A stretch of 64,000 nucleotides of DNA from Sweltsa coloradensis. Its lineage: Eukaryota > Arthropoda > Insecta > Plecoptera > Chloroperlidae. Shown here one piece after another: positions 10,503 to 23,100 of the stretch. The translations under genes and the position numbers were made by a program. Position 1 is the first letter of the stretch; every line of letters begins with the position of its first letter. The DNA lies in assembly GCA_024449915.1 (NCBI GenBank), contig JAMZAV010000777.1, positions 124,001 through 188,000 of the forward strand. Reading direction: 5' to 3'. The notes under the pieces are model-generated. The model was not told the DNA's origin. It was given only the letters and a program-made list of their open reading frames with translations, and did not search any database.

Positions 10503-13067
10503 TGGTTTTGGATTTACTATCTACAGGTTGTCGCTATATTGATGTTTAACGTATTGATGTTTAACGTGTAATGTTGACGTTTTCAATTTATGACTTAACA
10601 GTACTGATGTAGTGAAACGTGAACGTCACCCAAGAGCTTCATTGAGAAGACTTAGGTGACAACATATATAAATAATTACACTAGGCCTAACGACTATTAA
10701 TGTGTGATTACAGTTTTGAGGTATATTATTCCGGGTTTAAATTATGCAATGATTATTGTTATGGTTTTATTTGGTTACGTTGCTTTTAGATATCGGATAT
10801 AATTGTGGCATAAATATCTTCACAGTATTTAGAAAACAAGACATCAACTGCTCTTAGGCTATATTTTTTCGCATTGAAAACTAAATTTGTTGTGTTATTA
10901 TTTTAATGTATGAATAAATTAAGTATATGTTAGTTTTAATGCTCGAAATTTATCGATTTGGAGAAAAATAGTAAACTTTTTTGAAATATTCGCTTCCATA
11001 AGAAAAATATTACGTAGGTGTACATGTAACATTAGGCCAACTATGATTCGTCGTGAAACATTGTGATACGTGCACATGCAGCTATCGTACTAGATATAGG
11101 CCAAAGTCATTGTTAGACGAGTGAGCGAGCCATTGTTGAGTACCCGGTAACATTGATAAATTAAAGGGTTTGATTTTAGTTGGTATAAGGGCGCGTCAAC
11201 TGTAAGGTCTAATGCGCCACTCTAGCCTAATAGGCTGGGGAGGAAAGACCCAGCTAGATCCAGAAGATACTTTTTACGTACACGAACAAACTCATAAATT
11301 TTTCTTGACTTTGCAGTAACAGATTTAAGCTAAGATTAGCTTGTGATCACCCAAGTATTGTGTATACGCATAGCTATACCCCGCTCATTTATTTCAAACA
11401 CCATGGGAAAACAGTTTGAACCGTGAGAATGAGATACCCACACTTATGCGACAAATGTAGGTAGAAGAAAATCTAATTAATACACGGGTTTTCAAAAGTA
11501 ATTACGTGTACATGCATACTTGAACCAATTCAAATTAAACTGGTGCATTTTACAGATCCTACTCCTTTCTTGCCGATATCATCAAAATACATTAACCATG
11601 ATAGGCCTACACCACGTGATTTTTTGTTATTGTATTATATTAATTTCACTGCTATTTTATTAATTCTTGTACTTTGTATACGAACTGTTTCGCGATGGTC
11701 TGCTCTCGATCTAGTCCCTATCAAGTGTCAATGTTTCCACTCCAAATGCCTTCACGAACTGTATCCGCCTAGAATCATCTTATTCGTTACAAGAAACTTA
11801 CTTAGCTTTCTCTAGGAAGGAGGGAAGCGTTGTTTAAGTTTTATCTTCTACTGCTCATACCCAAAATTGTGGGTGCCATCACCCAAGGCAGTGCGTTCAT
11901 TTTTTGCCCATGAAAAAGTAAAATCCGCGGTTCGTTATAAAGAAATGTCTTTGTCATTCAGGCATATTTCACTAAAATACCATACCTTTACATTAATTGT
12001 TAGGAAACACTACAAAATAATATTTTTAAATTAGGGTTTGCTAAGCTTTTTGCTTTTAAAGTTGATGCATTTTTAACAATAGTGGAAGAAATTGTATTAT
12101 GTATTGGCTTTAATTATACTTGCATTCAACCACATCAAATGCTGAACAAGAATACTATATGAACTCGCTTAAATTTTTATTCTATTACTATAGGATGAAC
12201 TGCTAAATTTAAGAATCAAAGTGACAAAAGATTTATGTTATGGTGCATATTTCCTTACTCTATCTTCTACCCACAATATATAATCAAATTTCCTCTCTTG
12301 TATACTATCGTTCCCATGCCTATACACGTCATCATAACACTGAAACTAGTTTTAGCAAGTTAACTGTATAATTAATTCATTTCAATTATGACGTTCAAAA
12401 TTAATAAACTTGAAAGTAAAGTAACACAATTTCAATGTTATCAGATTCTCTTTAGTAGGGCTCCACTAAAACGTAAATTTATTTACCATTCGAAAGTGTT
12501 CTCAATGCTCATTTTATCTTCCGTGTTTTCATCTCTTCCCGTATCATCAGCGCGGACGTTTTATTGAACTAACAACACGAGTTTTGAGTCATGGCTTTAA
12601 CTATCTTATAACATTAACCCAGATATGTTAGCGTAACATTTGTATAAAACTGACTTATTATATGTAACCCATTTTAATTACATCAGATCCTTCTTATGAT
12701 TTAATTGATAGTTCGGCTAGAGAACAGCTGTCAGAATAATTTGATGGTTATACTCACGCTGGTAACGCGAACATTTCATTTCCAGTTTCCGCTGCATGCA
12801 TGCAGACGTATAACTAGTGCAGCACTACAAGTTCAAGTGCACTAAACTACTAAACTTTAGTGGAAAGTAATGTGCGTGAAAAGCTATTAGTTAGTTTCTA
12901 AGAATGGAGAACGAAACATAATGGTAGATAGTTTCATCTTTTTTTCCCATTATTTACGTTTTCAATCATTGTTAGCGAATCATGTGTGCTTGTGATTGCA
13001 CATAACGGAATGCAAACAGATGCGCCATCTCTCGTCAAATTGTCAAAACAGTTGTTAGTATATGATT
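10503..13067. other. Gene-free stretch
   Basis: No exon recognised. At about 11086-11155 lies ACTAG..GGCCAAAGTCATTGTTAGACGAGTGAGCG, a lone 3' terminus of the second rolling-circle sub-family seen at 41034. The open frame at 11543-11815 has no recognisable domain. Confidence 0.4.
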
Positions 13068-14340
13068 ACTCCTGTCAAATAAGATATTTTAGAAGAAATA
13101 ATTACCAGTAAGCTGAATTTTTGTAGATACCTTCCTAACACCTTCCTTAACAAGCTTCGGCCGCCATATTGAAAAATGGCGGCCAAAAAGTGTTTGTTAT
13201 CGAATATCTCCAAAATGGTTCGAGATAGACAAAATATCGTATTGACAAAAATATTCCACTTATAATTTCCTACAAAAATGGTGTCCACAATATTTTTTGA
13301 TAGAGACAAAGGTTACGTCACAAAATCATGGTTTATAATATGTTGCTTATTGGAATACAAGCTGATTTCCTCATTTTCACGCCAAGCATCAAACTATGCC
13401 CGGTAAATCCGTGAGAAATCGATTTAAACAGAAAAGAACGCACGGTGTTTTGAAAGCTTCTGTTAGTATACAAAATCAGGTATCCGAAATCGGATTTTGC
13501 ACTTACCCGGAATTTCGGTTTTTCCCATTGTTAGCATTTCCTAAAAAATGACAAGCTGACTGTCCATTATTTAGCACTATATTGCATTGGAGAAAAAATT
13601 ATTTCTATGCACATTGAAATGACTTCAATAACGATCTGATTAAAACCAAAGTTTTAGGTCCAATATGGCTGCTAATTTCTAATATTCACAATATGAATAC
13701 TGTTTTCGTGCTGTTTTTACACTCTTTTTGTTACACCATTTACTTTGATGTGGATATTAGGAATTATCAGTCATATCGGATTAAAACTTTGGTTGTAATC
13801 TGATCGTTATTGAAGTCATTTCAATGTGCATAGAAATAATTTTTCCTCCAATGCAATTTAGTGCTTAATAATGGACAGTCAAATAAATATGGCATTTCCA
13901 GGTAATACCAACAATGGAAAACCTGAAATTCCGGGTAAATGCAAAATCCGATTTCGCAAACCTGATTTTTTAAAATACTTTAATGGAAGCTTTAATAAAC
14001 ACCGTACAAAAGTACTTTCGTGTATAAATCGATTTCTCACGGATTTACCGGGCATAGTTTGATGCTGTGCGTGAAATTAGGAAATCAGCTGGTACTCCAA
14101 TAAGCAACATATAAACCATGATTTTGTGACGTAACCGTTGTCTCTAGTGAAAATATGGTATAGACACAATTTTTTAAGGGATTTTTTTTGCCACTGCAAC
14201 CGTTTGTCTATCTCCAACCATTTTGGAGATAGGAGTTTTAGTATCTTGTTAAGGAAGGTGTTAGGAAGGTCTCTGCAAATATTCAGCTTATTGGTAAATT
14301 TTCCTCTGAACGCCAATACAAGGTCTTATTTGACAGGACT
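13068..14340. mobile_element. Foldback-type element with ~0.6-kb inverted arms
   Basis: The ends ACTCCTGTCAAATAAGA and TCTTATTTGACAGGACT (with one internal gap) are inverted copies, and matching continues inward. AACACCTTCCTTAACAAG pairs with TTGTTAAGGAAGGTGTT, the CGGATTTTGCA and GATTTCTCACGGATTTACCGGG blocks pair, and TTATTTCTATGCACATTGAA pairs near the centre. Only about 70 bp at 13682-13752 form an unpaired centre. No transposase frame exists; the short frames are products of the palindrome. Confidence 0.8.
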
Positions 14341-14758
14341 AGATGTAAGTTCTAGTGAAGCGTCTGCGTTCATATCCCTGAAGATACATGCCTTACTTTT
14401 CAACTAATAATGCAAATGCCAGGAAATCAACTTAAGTATTACTTAGTGACAACTTAATATTCTCTGGATTTAAGTTTAAAACCAAAATACACTATAATTT
14501 AATATGAGCGCAAGCGCATTGGTAGTTGGTTGGAGGCTGCAATGCACACATATTGGTAGCCACCACCTGTAGAACTTTTACCACCGACATTTGCTATTGT
14601 GTCTAGGAATAATAATCTTCAAACAATCCAGATGACTTATTTTGACACAATTCCAACTGGGAATGATATGAACTTATTTTCAGATTTTCCGTCTCGAATA
14701 GCCTTAGTGCATTAATAAGACGTTGAGCAATACAATTCAATCAATCAATCATTTGCAG
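14341..14758. mobile_element. Pre-exon stretch ending in a SINE 3' tail
   Basis: From 14690 the sequence TCTCGAATAGCC..AGTGCATTAATA, then GAGCAATAC and three AATC units, matches the 3' tail of the 5S-derived SINE at 58718-59732. The AATC run ends about 8 bp before the acceptor of the first visible myosin exon. No 5S-like head is present. Before 14690 nothing was recognised. Confidence 0.6.
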
Positions 14759-14923
14759 GTTCGACAAGAACTGCGCGCGGAGATCGCTCGCCAGCGCTCG
14801 GAAGGACGGACCCACAAGCGCCCGGAAGTCACCACCAAACATGGGAAACTCAAGTCAGACCGGAAGTCGAAGCCTCAGCAAATATACATGGACGACTTGG
14901 CGGCGCTGGACATCCTATCTGAG
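14759..14923 (+). CDS. Myosin III exon 1 (visible): kinase-motor linker
   Basis: Acceptor CATTTGCAG and donor GAG|GTATGC bound 55 codons in phase 0. The residues are basic, beginning [16 protein letters not shown] and ending [14 protein letters not shown], the junction that opens the motor. In MYO3 proteins the same kind of linker follows the kinase. The acceptor abuts a SINE tail. Confidence 0.85.
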
Positions 14924-17900
14924 GTATGCCTTCCAGCGCTGAATTAGCATTACACCCCCACCCACCCTCGGTTTGTTACTATGTATAATGATTACTGTTC
15001 TAAAAATAAATTGGATTGACACCAATAATAGTGTCAAATCAATAATTGAATATATGAGTCTGGATAGTTGTATTTTTTTTTTAATAATCACCGGAAATGG
15101 TACGAAAACGATAAAAGTTAATGGAATGGCAATACATTCCTTTGTTATACACATCTAATGTTAATTATAGTTAATAATTTATAACGCCTAAAGTTTATAA
15201 ACACATGTTTTAAAAGCAAAGTTAATTCAAGACACAAAGGTGTTATGTTTCGAAATATGATATACCGGTAGTCAGGATTTTGTTCTAATTAATAGCCCAC
15301 GATGTATATTAAATCATTTGTTAGTGATGTATTTTTATTTACGCGATTCGCGAGGAATATTGGGATGTGAAGTTTTAATTCATGAGTTTAAACTTCTTCA
15401 AATTATTTAAACATGTCAAGTTTAATGTTAAAATGTAAAACCTTCCTTTATATTTTGCCACTAATAAATCTGTTATTTTTGACTTAATAGAATGAACTGA
15501 CAAGTCTAGTCCTAATACTTATCTCGTGTACAGGACGCGATAGTGGAGCAGCTTGAACGACGCTTCGAGCAGAACCACATCTACACCTACATCGGTGACA
15601 TCCTAGTCGCCGTCAACCCCTTCCAAGAACTCAAGCTCTACGGAGGTATTGAGCAGCGGAAGTACCGGGGACAGGTTAGTTCACACTCAGTTGTTTTATG
15701 TGGATTATTTAAAATTATGAGGACAAGTTTTATTTTTACAAAAAAATAATGTAAATTGTATCGCCTACATTGAGTCGTATTTTTAAAAGCATTTTAACAA
15801 GTTATTGATTTTTTAAAATTATTATTGTTGACGAAATATTTATTTATTATGGTTTACTTATTTCGCTATTATTATTCATTGCTAACATATAACATGGTCC
15901 ATATAACTGCAGGAATCTGCAGTGTTCAGAGGGACGTATATGTTATCTTTTATTATTTATTAACAATTTTTCACATATTTTGTTTTCAATAACTTTAATT
16001 GTTCATAACTGCAGCATGAAAAACAATATTTAATGAGCACGCCTTTGGTGGGATTCAAAACCACATCACTTACTTACATAGCTATGGCATTATATTTTTT
16101 CCCAACCAAGAGCTGGACGGTTAAAACTTTTATCGATGCTATTTAAAATTGTAAATGCTTTGTAAATCTATATTGATAATATTGACTGCAAAAATGTAAG
16201 AATATTGCGGCTCTTACAATGCAGACAGATTGAGTGTATACAAAACGGATTACGAATTTAAACCATCACACCAAACCCGGCACCTCCACCAAAACACTGT
16301 TATTTGAAATATCATTCAAAACTACATTCACTGTCATCCAAATTTAATAACTAATGTAAAAATCAAATTAATTTAAAAATGTATCAACATATCTTTGTAA
16401 TTAATTATATAAAAAATTAACTAAAAGTACACCCTCGACCAGAAGTAAATCAAGGGCTGGGTATAGTAGATACAACTAGACCCCTTGATTTACTTATGGT
16501 AGATGGTGTTTACTGTTAAGTAAGATATAATGCATTTTAATTACGAATATCAAACAAGAAACTTAAAAAAATTCGAATTCGAGTTCGAGTGAATAAACTT
16601 TCAAAGTTCGGAGAAAAAAAGTTCGATTTTCTTTGTTTTTACTAATTTGTAGTGGTGTGCGGGTACCTATTATTTGACATGTCAAAAATGGTTCTCAATT
16701 TACAGGCACAAATTGAAAAAAAAAATTAATGAATGGTGGATGGTCCAGAAGTTACATACTGTCTTGGTGGAGGTGCCGGTCCAGACTTATAACTGTTTTA
16801 CCTATTATAACTGATTGATATCCCTTTAAGTTTGGTTCGCGTTCAAGTTTGGTTCGAAATTTTTGTGAAGTTCGAAGTTCGATTTTCAAAACTACGACAG
16901 TTCGAGTTAGAAGTAAAAATAGTGGGTTCGCACAACCCTAATGTTAATTGACAATTCATTTCATTTATTTTTTGAGTATAACGTTATCAAGGAATGTACG
17001 TTGTTCATGTCGAGCACTGACATTTTTTGCAATCGATTGAATGTTATTTTATTCAATTATAATTTCAGACCAATATTCACTAGACCTTACATTGAGTAAA
17101 TCACATAAATGAGCCCAAATGAAAAATGCTTTTCTTCCTTTAGCAGAATTTGCAAACATTGTCGATGGAACAACAGGTTGCGTAAGAAGGTTGTGAAAAG
17201 CGTCCACAAAATGTGTTTCGCATTGTAGATACAAAGAAGGACCATACTGGGCAACTTTACCTAAAATGTCCAGTTTTTATAGTCATTCTTTGAATTTTTA
17301 AAATATGTAATTGAAATGTTATTACATTTATGTCTATTAACAATATCATTTTTGAGAAACCTATGTAGGCTTTCACGACCCGTAGATGAGTTCTAAATGA
17401 TCCTTGGGCTGTTGCGTCTCCACGACGATGCAGCCCATAAGATCATCCAGAACTCAATGTCATTTTTGTATTATGGTCAACACAATCATAACTATGCGCG
17501 GTCCGTCAACCCCCCTATATTTATTTTTTCCGGCTCGGTCCGTCAACCCCCCTCATATTTTCTTTGATTCCAGTCTAGGTCCGACAACCCCCCTCATATT
17601 TTATTTGTTCTCAGGCTCGGTCCGACAACCCCCCTCATATTTTATTTGTTTCCCAGGCTCGGTCCGACAACCCCCTCATATTTTATTTGTTCCCAGGCTC
17701 GGTCCGACAACCCCCCTCATATTTTATTTGTTTCCAGGCTCGGTCTGACAACCCCCCTCACATCTTCGCAGTAGCTGACGCCGCATATCAGTCTCTCATG
17801 CATCAGCGTCACAACCAGGCCATAGTGATCAGCGGGGAGAGCGGGGCGGGCAAGACAGAGAGCGCCAACCTGTTACTCAAGCAGCTTGTGTTCTTGGGCA

Positions 17901-20063
17901 AGGTAAGACTAGAACCGCGAAAGCATCGATCTCCATTGAATCGATATAGTGACCTTATCATATTTACGAATTCGTATTCCGGGGTTTCCGACATGGACGT
18001 CGAAGAGCAACGGACGTCGACTGCCACCAGTCGTCGAGTGAACCAATCAGAATGAAGCTGCGTTCAGCGGTGAAGAAGTGCGCGTTGATTCGTTGGTCCT
18101 GCCCTTCTTGACGTCCATGTCGGGAACGCAGCGTTATCTGTGTATTATCTGTGACTTCAAACACACATGAAGCTGATTGAGGCATCTGGACGAGCTAGCT
18201 TATCTTTCGAAGAACGGTTCAGGAGGTTTGCATTTTTACAATGAGATCGATATAGGTAATTGTTCGTCGACGCGAACGATGATAACGCCATGGATTTTAA
18301 ACATTTCATTGCGGATAAAACGAATGATATTTTGTGAATTATTTCTGGAACTGACTGTTCACACGTGAAGAAGATAATTACACATTTGACACAATTTAAT
18401 AAATCTACAATTTCTGCATTTGACTATCGTGGTTGACTTATTTAATAACAATAACACGAGAAAATCTCGAAGAACAGTTCTGGGCGACATCAGCTTGCCC
18501 AGACGTAATTGGAGAACATGCCCATCCCCGTATGCTGAACAATGAAAATCATTCTGAGTATAGCACAGCATAGATCTTTTATTTCTACTATGCATAAATC
18601 TTAGCGTACATCATATCGTTCAAGTTAATGATAACTGATTGATATTAAAGCCTTCACTGGCTGACCTGTCCCGCCATGGGACAGGTCAACTACAAGAAAC
18701 TAAAACTAATATATAAAGCAAATGTAAAAATTACATACCTAGCTTTTTAATTCTTTCCTTCCATATAATTTGTATTGTCACAGAATCTCGGTTACTAAAT
18801 ATACTGGGCTTGTTGGAGCTCTTACAAATAGAATCGCGACATCTTGGTCATACATTGTTGGCAGTTTGTCGACCTTTTAAATCCACTACATAATAATATT
18901 TATCTTATAATTAATAAGTTCGTTTGGCAAGATCATTTGCAAAGGCGTCTCATATAAAAAGTTAGTGTGGAAATTTTATTTTCTGAGCACAGGTTTGCAT
19001 AATACAATAATTATCTAAGCGCATACTCGCTGACTCATGTTCTATCACAAGTGAACGTATGCATGATGTGACGAAACAAGTAGCGTTTAACACACAATGA
19101 AATATGTTACGTCTCCAGTCGTCATGTATGACTCAGATTTAAACATTTTTCAGTTGGAACTGAACATTATGGTATACAGAGTACATACAATAACAGATTA
19201 AATACGTGTGCGTGCACATAAATCAATTGCATCATGTGAACAAATTAAATCATATTTTAACAACCTAATAAATATTGGATTAGCGTAGCGAGCGAAGCGA
19301 AGATTCCATTTCACTACACTGGAGAAAAAAATCCGGAATTTTTTTCTTTTCTTTTCTTTTGTATTTTTGTGTGTTTGTCCGTACGATTCCGGCTAAACCG
19401 ATACTCCAATTGCGATGAAATTTTATGGACGCCTTCGAAATCTCTGAACTTAGAACTGCCACGTTTTTGAGCCCAATCGAAAAATTATTTCTCATTAAAA
19501 TAGCAATTTTTCGATTTTTTTCGATTTTAAAAAAATGTCTTCGACTTATAACACCTACATGCTTTATCCGATTGTTATGATTTTTTCACAAAAACTTAAT
19601 TTTATGAATTTATATATTCGTGTGAAATTTAAGCGCAACCGAAAAATTATTTTTTATGAAAATCGCAATTTTACGATTTTTTAATTGTTTAAAACATTCT
19701 TCGACTTATAATGCTTTATCCGATTGTAATGATTTTTTCACAGAACCTTAATTTTATAAATAAATATGTTGATGTGAAATTTGAGCGCAATCGAAAAATA
19801 ATTTCTTATGAAAATCGCAATTTTACACTTTTTTCGTTTAAAAAACATACACTCATCCAACAACGATGAAAAAAAATGCCTGAAAAAGCATTTGCGAAGC
19901 TTCCTAGTTTATTGTATTTCAGAGTTTTAAATCTATCTCAATGGTAATTTCCCCAACTTAAATGCAATCCATTTCTATTAACATGTACTTATGTAACATG
20001 TATTTCTAAATCATTGAGGTCAATTTTGCGAAATGTATATTTATTAAATTTTTCATTTTTTTA

Positions 20064-20102
<39 letters not shown>

Positions 20103-23100
20103 ATAATAATAATTATTATTATCATTAATTTTTTTTTAAAATCATTTAATCATTGTTTAAACGGATTTCATATCTTCTCTAAGTATCAGTGTTTTATGGG
20201 ATATTCGATATTGTATTAACAATGGATTTGCTTTATAGCTAAGCAGTAAGCGTCATGATGTAGATGTGCCAGTGGATGAACGAATTCAGTTCAAAGTTGT
20301 CGTCAAAGTTTTACCCCAGTGTGCCTGTTTGTTGTCCAGGCTCCCAACCGCAACCTGGAGGAGAGGATTCTCCAAGTGAACCCGATCATGGAAGCGTTCG
20401 GAAACGCTCGGACGGGAATCAACGCCAACTCTTCTCGTTTCGGCAAGTTCCTGGACCTGACTATGACGAGAGGGGGGAAGGTGACGGGGGCGAGGATAGC
20501 GGTGTACCTCCTGGAGCAATCCAGAGTCTCCCAACAGGCGCAGTAAGTACTCTGCCATGTCCATGTCGTTACCTCAGGCATTCGGCGTCGGACGTTAACC
20601 AATCATATCCCAGTACATCGGCGTCGAATGGTTAACCCTGCAAAACTTGCTTCAAACATTCTTAAAGGGGCTAAAAACCCCAAAAATATTTTTTTACCAC
20701 GTGATCTATAGCACAATACTACACTTAAATGACCGTTTAAAAAATTATATCTTGTAACTGTGATTTGACACGAATTTTTTAATTTTTTTGATCCAGAAAT
20801 TGGCGAAAATTGGTGTTTTGGAAAATTTCTTAAATTGGCTTTAACCTGCTTCTTTTTTGGTCCACATAGATACTATAGCATAGTACCAATCTAAAATGCC
20901 CCTTTATAACATCGTGTCTTGAAACTGTGCCCAAATATACCCTCAAACACGCAAAAATATGCATTCCAAAATCACACCCCAACTTGGTAATCAGCATATT
21001 TTGACCAAACTACTTGCCCAAATTACAAAACAAAATATAGAGAATTTACAGAAAAGGCTGTCGAGTACGTCAATAATGGCCAATATTTTGTTGGATCAAA
21101 ATCCTCCAAGGTCACGGGGCATAAAGATCGCCCCCATGTTATTTCTTATGGGAGATTTTTGCCGATGGGACCTAGCTCGAAAAATGTCATGTTTGACAAT
21201 TTTTTGGGAGGTCATGGTGGCCCCAATAATTTTTCTGTTAATTGCTAAATTCATTACTAGTTAGCCTGAATGAAATATATTTTTTGAGTTTAGCGGTTAA
21301 ATACCCCTTTAACTAACAAACTTTCAATTCAGTAATCTAACTTTGAATAACAATTATTTACAAATTATAATGTATGTTTTTTTAAATACTAATTCGTAAA
21401 TGGGGTAAATGGGGTAGCCAACTGGCTAGTTTTTTTTTTTTTTTTTTACAGTTTTTGTTACAATCAGAAGTGAACAAAACGAATGTACTCATGCTCCGTA
21501 CTGTACCATAAAAATCTAACCCGCGATCACAATCAGCAGTTTAGAAAATTCTATGTCTAGGCAATTGTAGCCAACTGCGCCCCCAAACCGCAATTGGCTC
21601 CGATCAGTGACTGACATTTGGACTGACTGCAGTCCCAGTGCAATACCCCGTTTACACTTGCAACCAGAAGAAACCAGCAGCTGATAACATAAAATTAATG
21701 TTTAAATTTAAAATCCCCATTAGTGTGATTGAACGTTTAAAGCACACCGGCAATGTTTGGTTGCAGGGGTGAGCGCAACTTCCACGTGTTCTACTACATG
21801 TACGACGGCCTCGAGGCCTCGAACCGGTTAGCGCAGTTCCACCTGGACCCGGTGCTACGGTTACACCACCACTTCCTCGGCGAGGACCAGCAGGACCCAG
21901 AAACAAAACAGGTGAGCAATTATTGTGTCAGTTGTTTAGGGCAGATATATTATATTGTATTGTTTTGTTGCTTATTAGTTCCCTGGATGGCTTCTCTTAT
22001 TCTTATAATCACATCACTGGGAACGTTTTAGATGGTGGTATAAGTGAAGAAAAGGACACCCAGGTAACGAAGTATGGTTTTGTTCTTATAAACATTTTGG
22101 AGAGTTTATTATCAAAGAGGGATTGTGGTTGTGAAACTCTGTGGTACATCTAAATGAGGATTACGAAACTGTAACTGATTTGAGAAAAACAAAAAGTTGA
22201 TTTAAGGCTAAAACGTAATTCGAAAATTATGCACTTATTAACATTGATAGTTGCTAAAACTCTTCGATAGTATTAGTTGTAAGAACTGTCTAAAGAAGAA
22301 GAAGGACTTCCGCCCAGAACAGTGTACGTCAGCTCAGTCAAGCTCCTCATTTTTATACCTTGTGTGTAATGAACGGAAACCAATAAACAGGACCAAATCA
22401 TTACATGGTGGCAGCGGTGGGATTCGAACCCACGCTCTTTTGGACGTTGTTATTTCCGTGTGTGACTAATTAATCATTATTTGAACTTATTCTTCGTCTT
22501 TAATAAATTAATAATATTTACTACAATACACAGTGGCGTGGCGAACATACCAAATCGGAGCCCAGGCACCGATACCAAAAGGGGTGGGTGGGTGGTCCCC
22601 CAGGGACCCACCCACCCCTTACTTTTTAATGAAACATAATATTTTATTTACTTTATAATGACTATTTTAATTGTTATAATCACACCTACTGAATTGTATG
22701 GCTACAGCTCTTTACTTACCTTAGAGTGTTACTGGACTGTTGTAAAAGTTTGTCATGAATCATGATTTTTAGTAAAAGTGCAGACAACATGCATGATGGA
22801 TATTCATCCAGTAGTTCTCAACTCAACTAATAACAGGTAGCAATTCAACATAGACACGTTCGTTATACTATAACTTATTTCATTTGATTGAATAGATTGA
22901 TTTGAGGAATTTATAAAGTAAATAGGCTACAGCTGGTGGCATGGAGGAAGTCTAAAACATTTTCGAGTTTTCCGTTTTAATTTTTAAATTACCGTCTTAT
23001 ATATGAAGCAGGATTATCAACGTCGTGAATGCAACAAGAAGAACATTCTTGGACCTATTTGAATTGAAGTATTTCCAGTACAATTTCTAGATAAAAATGC

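Noticed and set aside
17404..17748. 114-codon frame with repeated PPHI/YLFPGS units
   Set aside because: It is the translation of the ~41-bp tandem array. Only the parts downstream of in-frame acceptors could be coding.
20264..20635. Alternative frames over myosin exon 4 (123 codons + and two on the minus strand)
   Set aside because: They are GC-rich shadows. The frame from 20340 carries switch I and matches the phase of both neighbours.
22032..22063. Possible extra myosin exon between exons 5 and 6, bounded by GTTTTAG and CAG|GTAACG
   Set aside because: The 32-bp segment would shift the frame and reads a stop (ATG GTG GTA TAA) in the incoming phase. Exon 5 joins exon 6 directly in phase.
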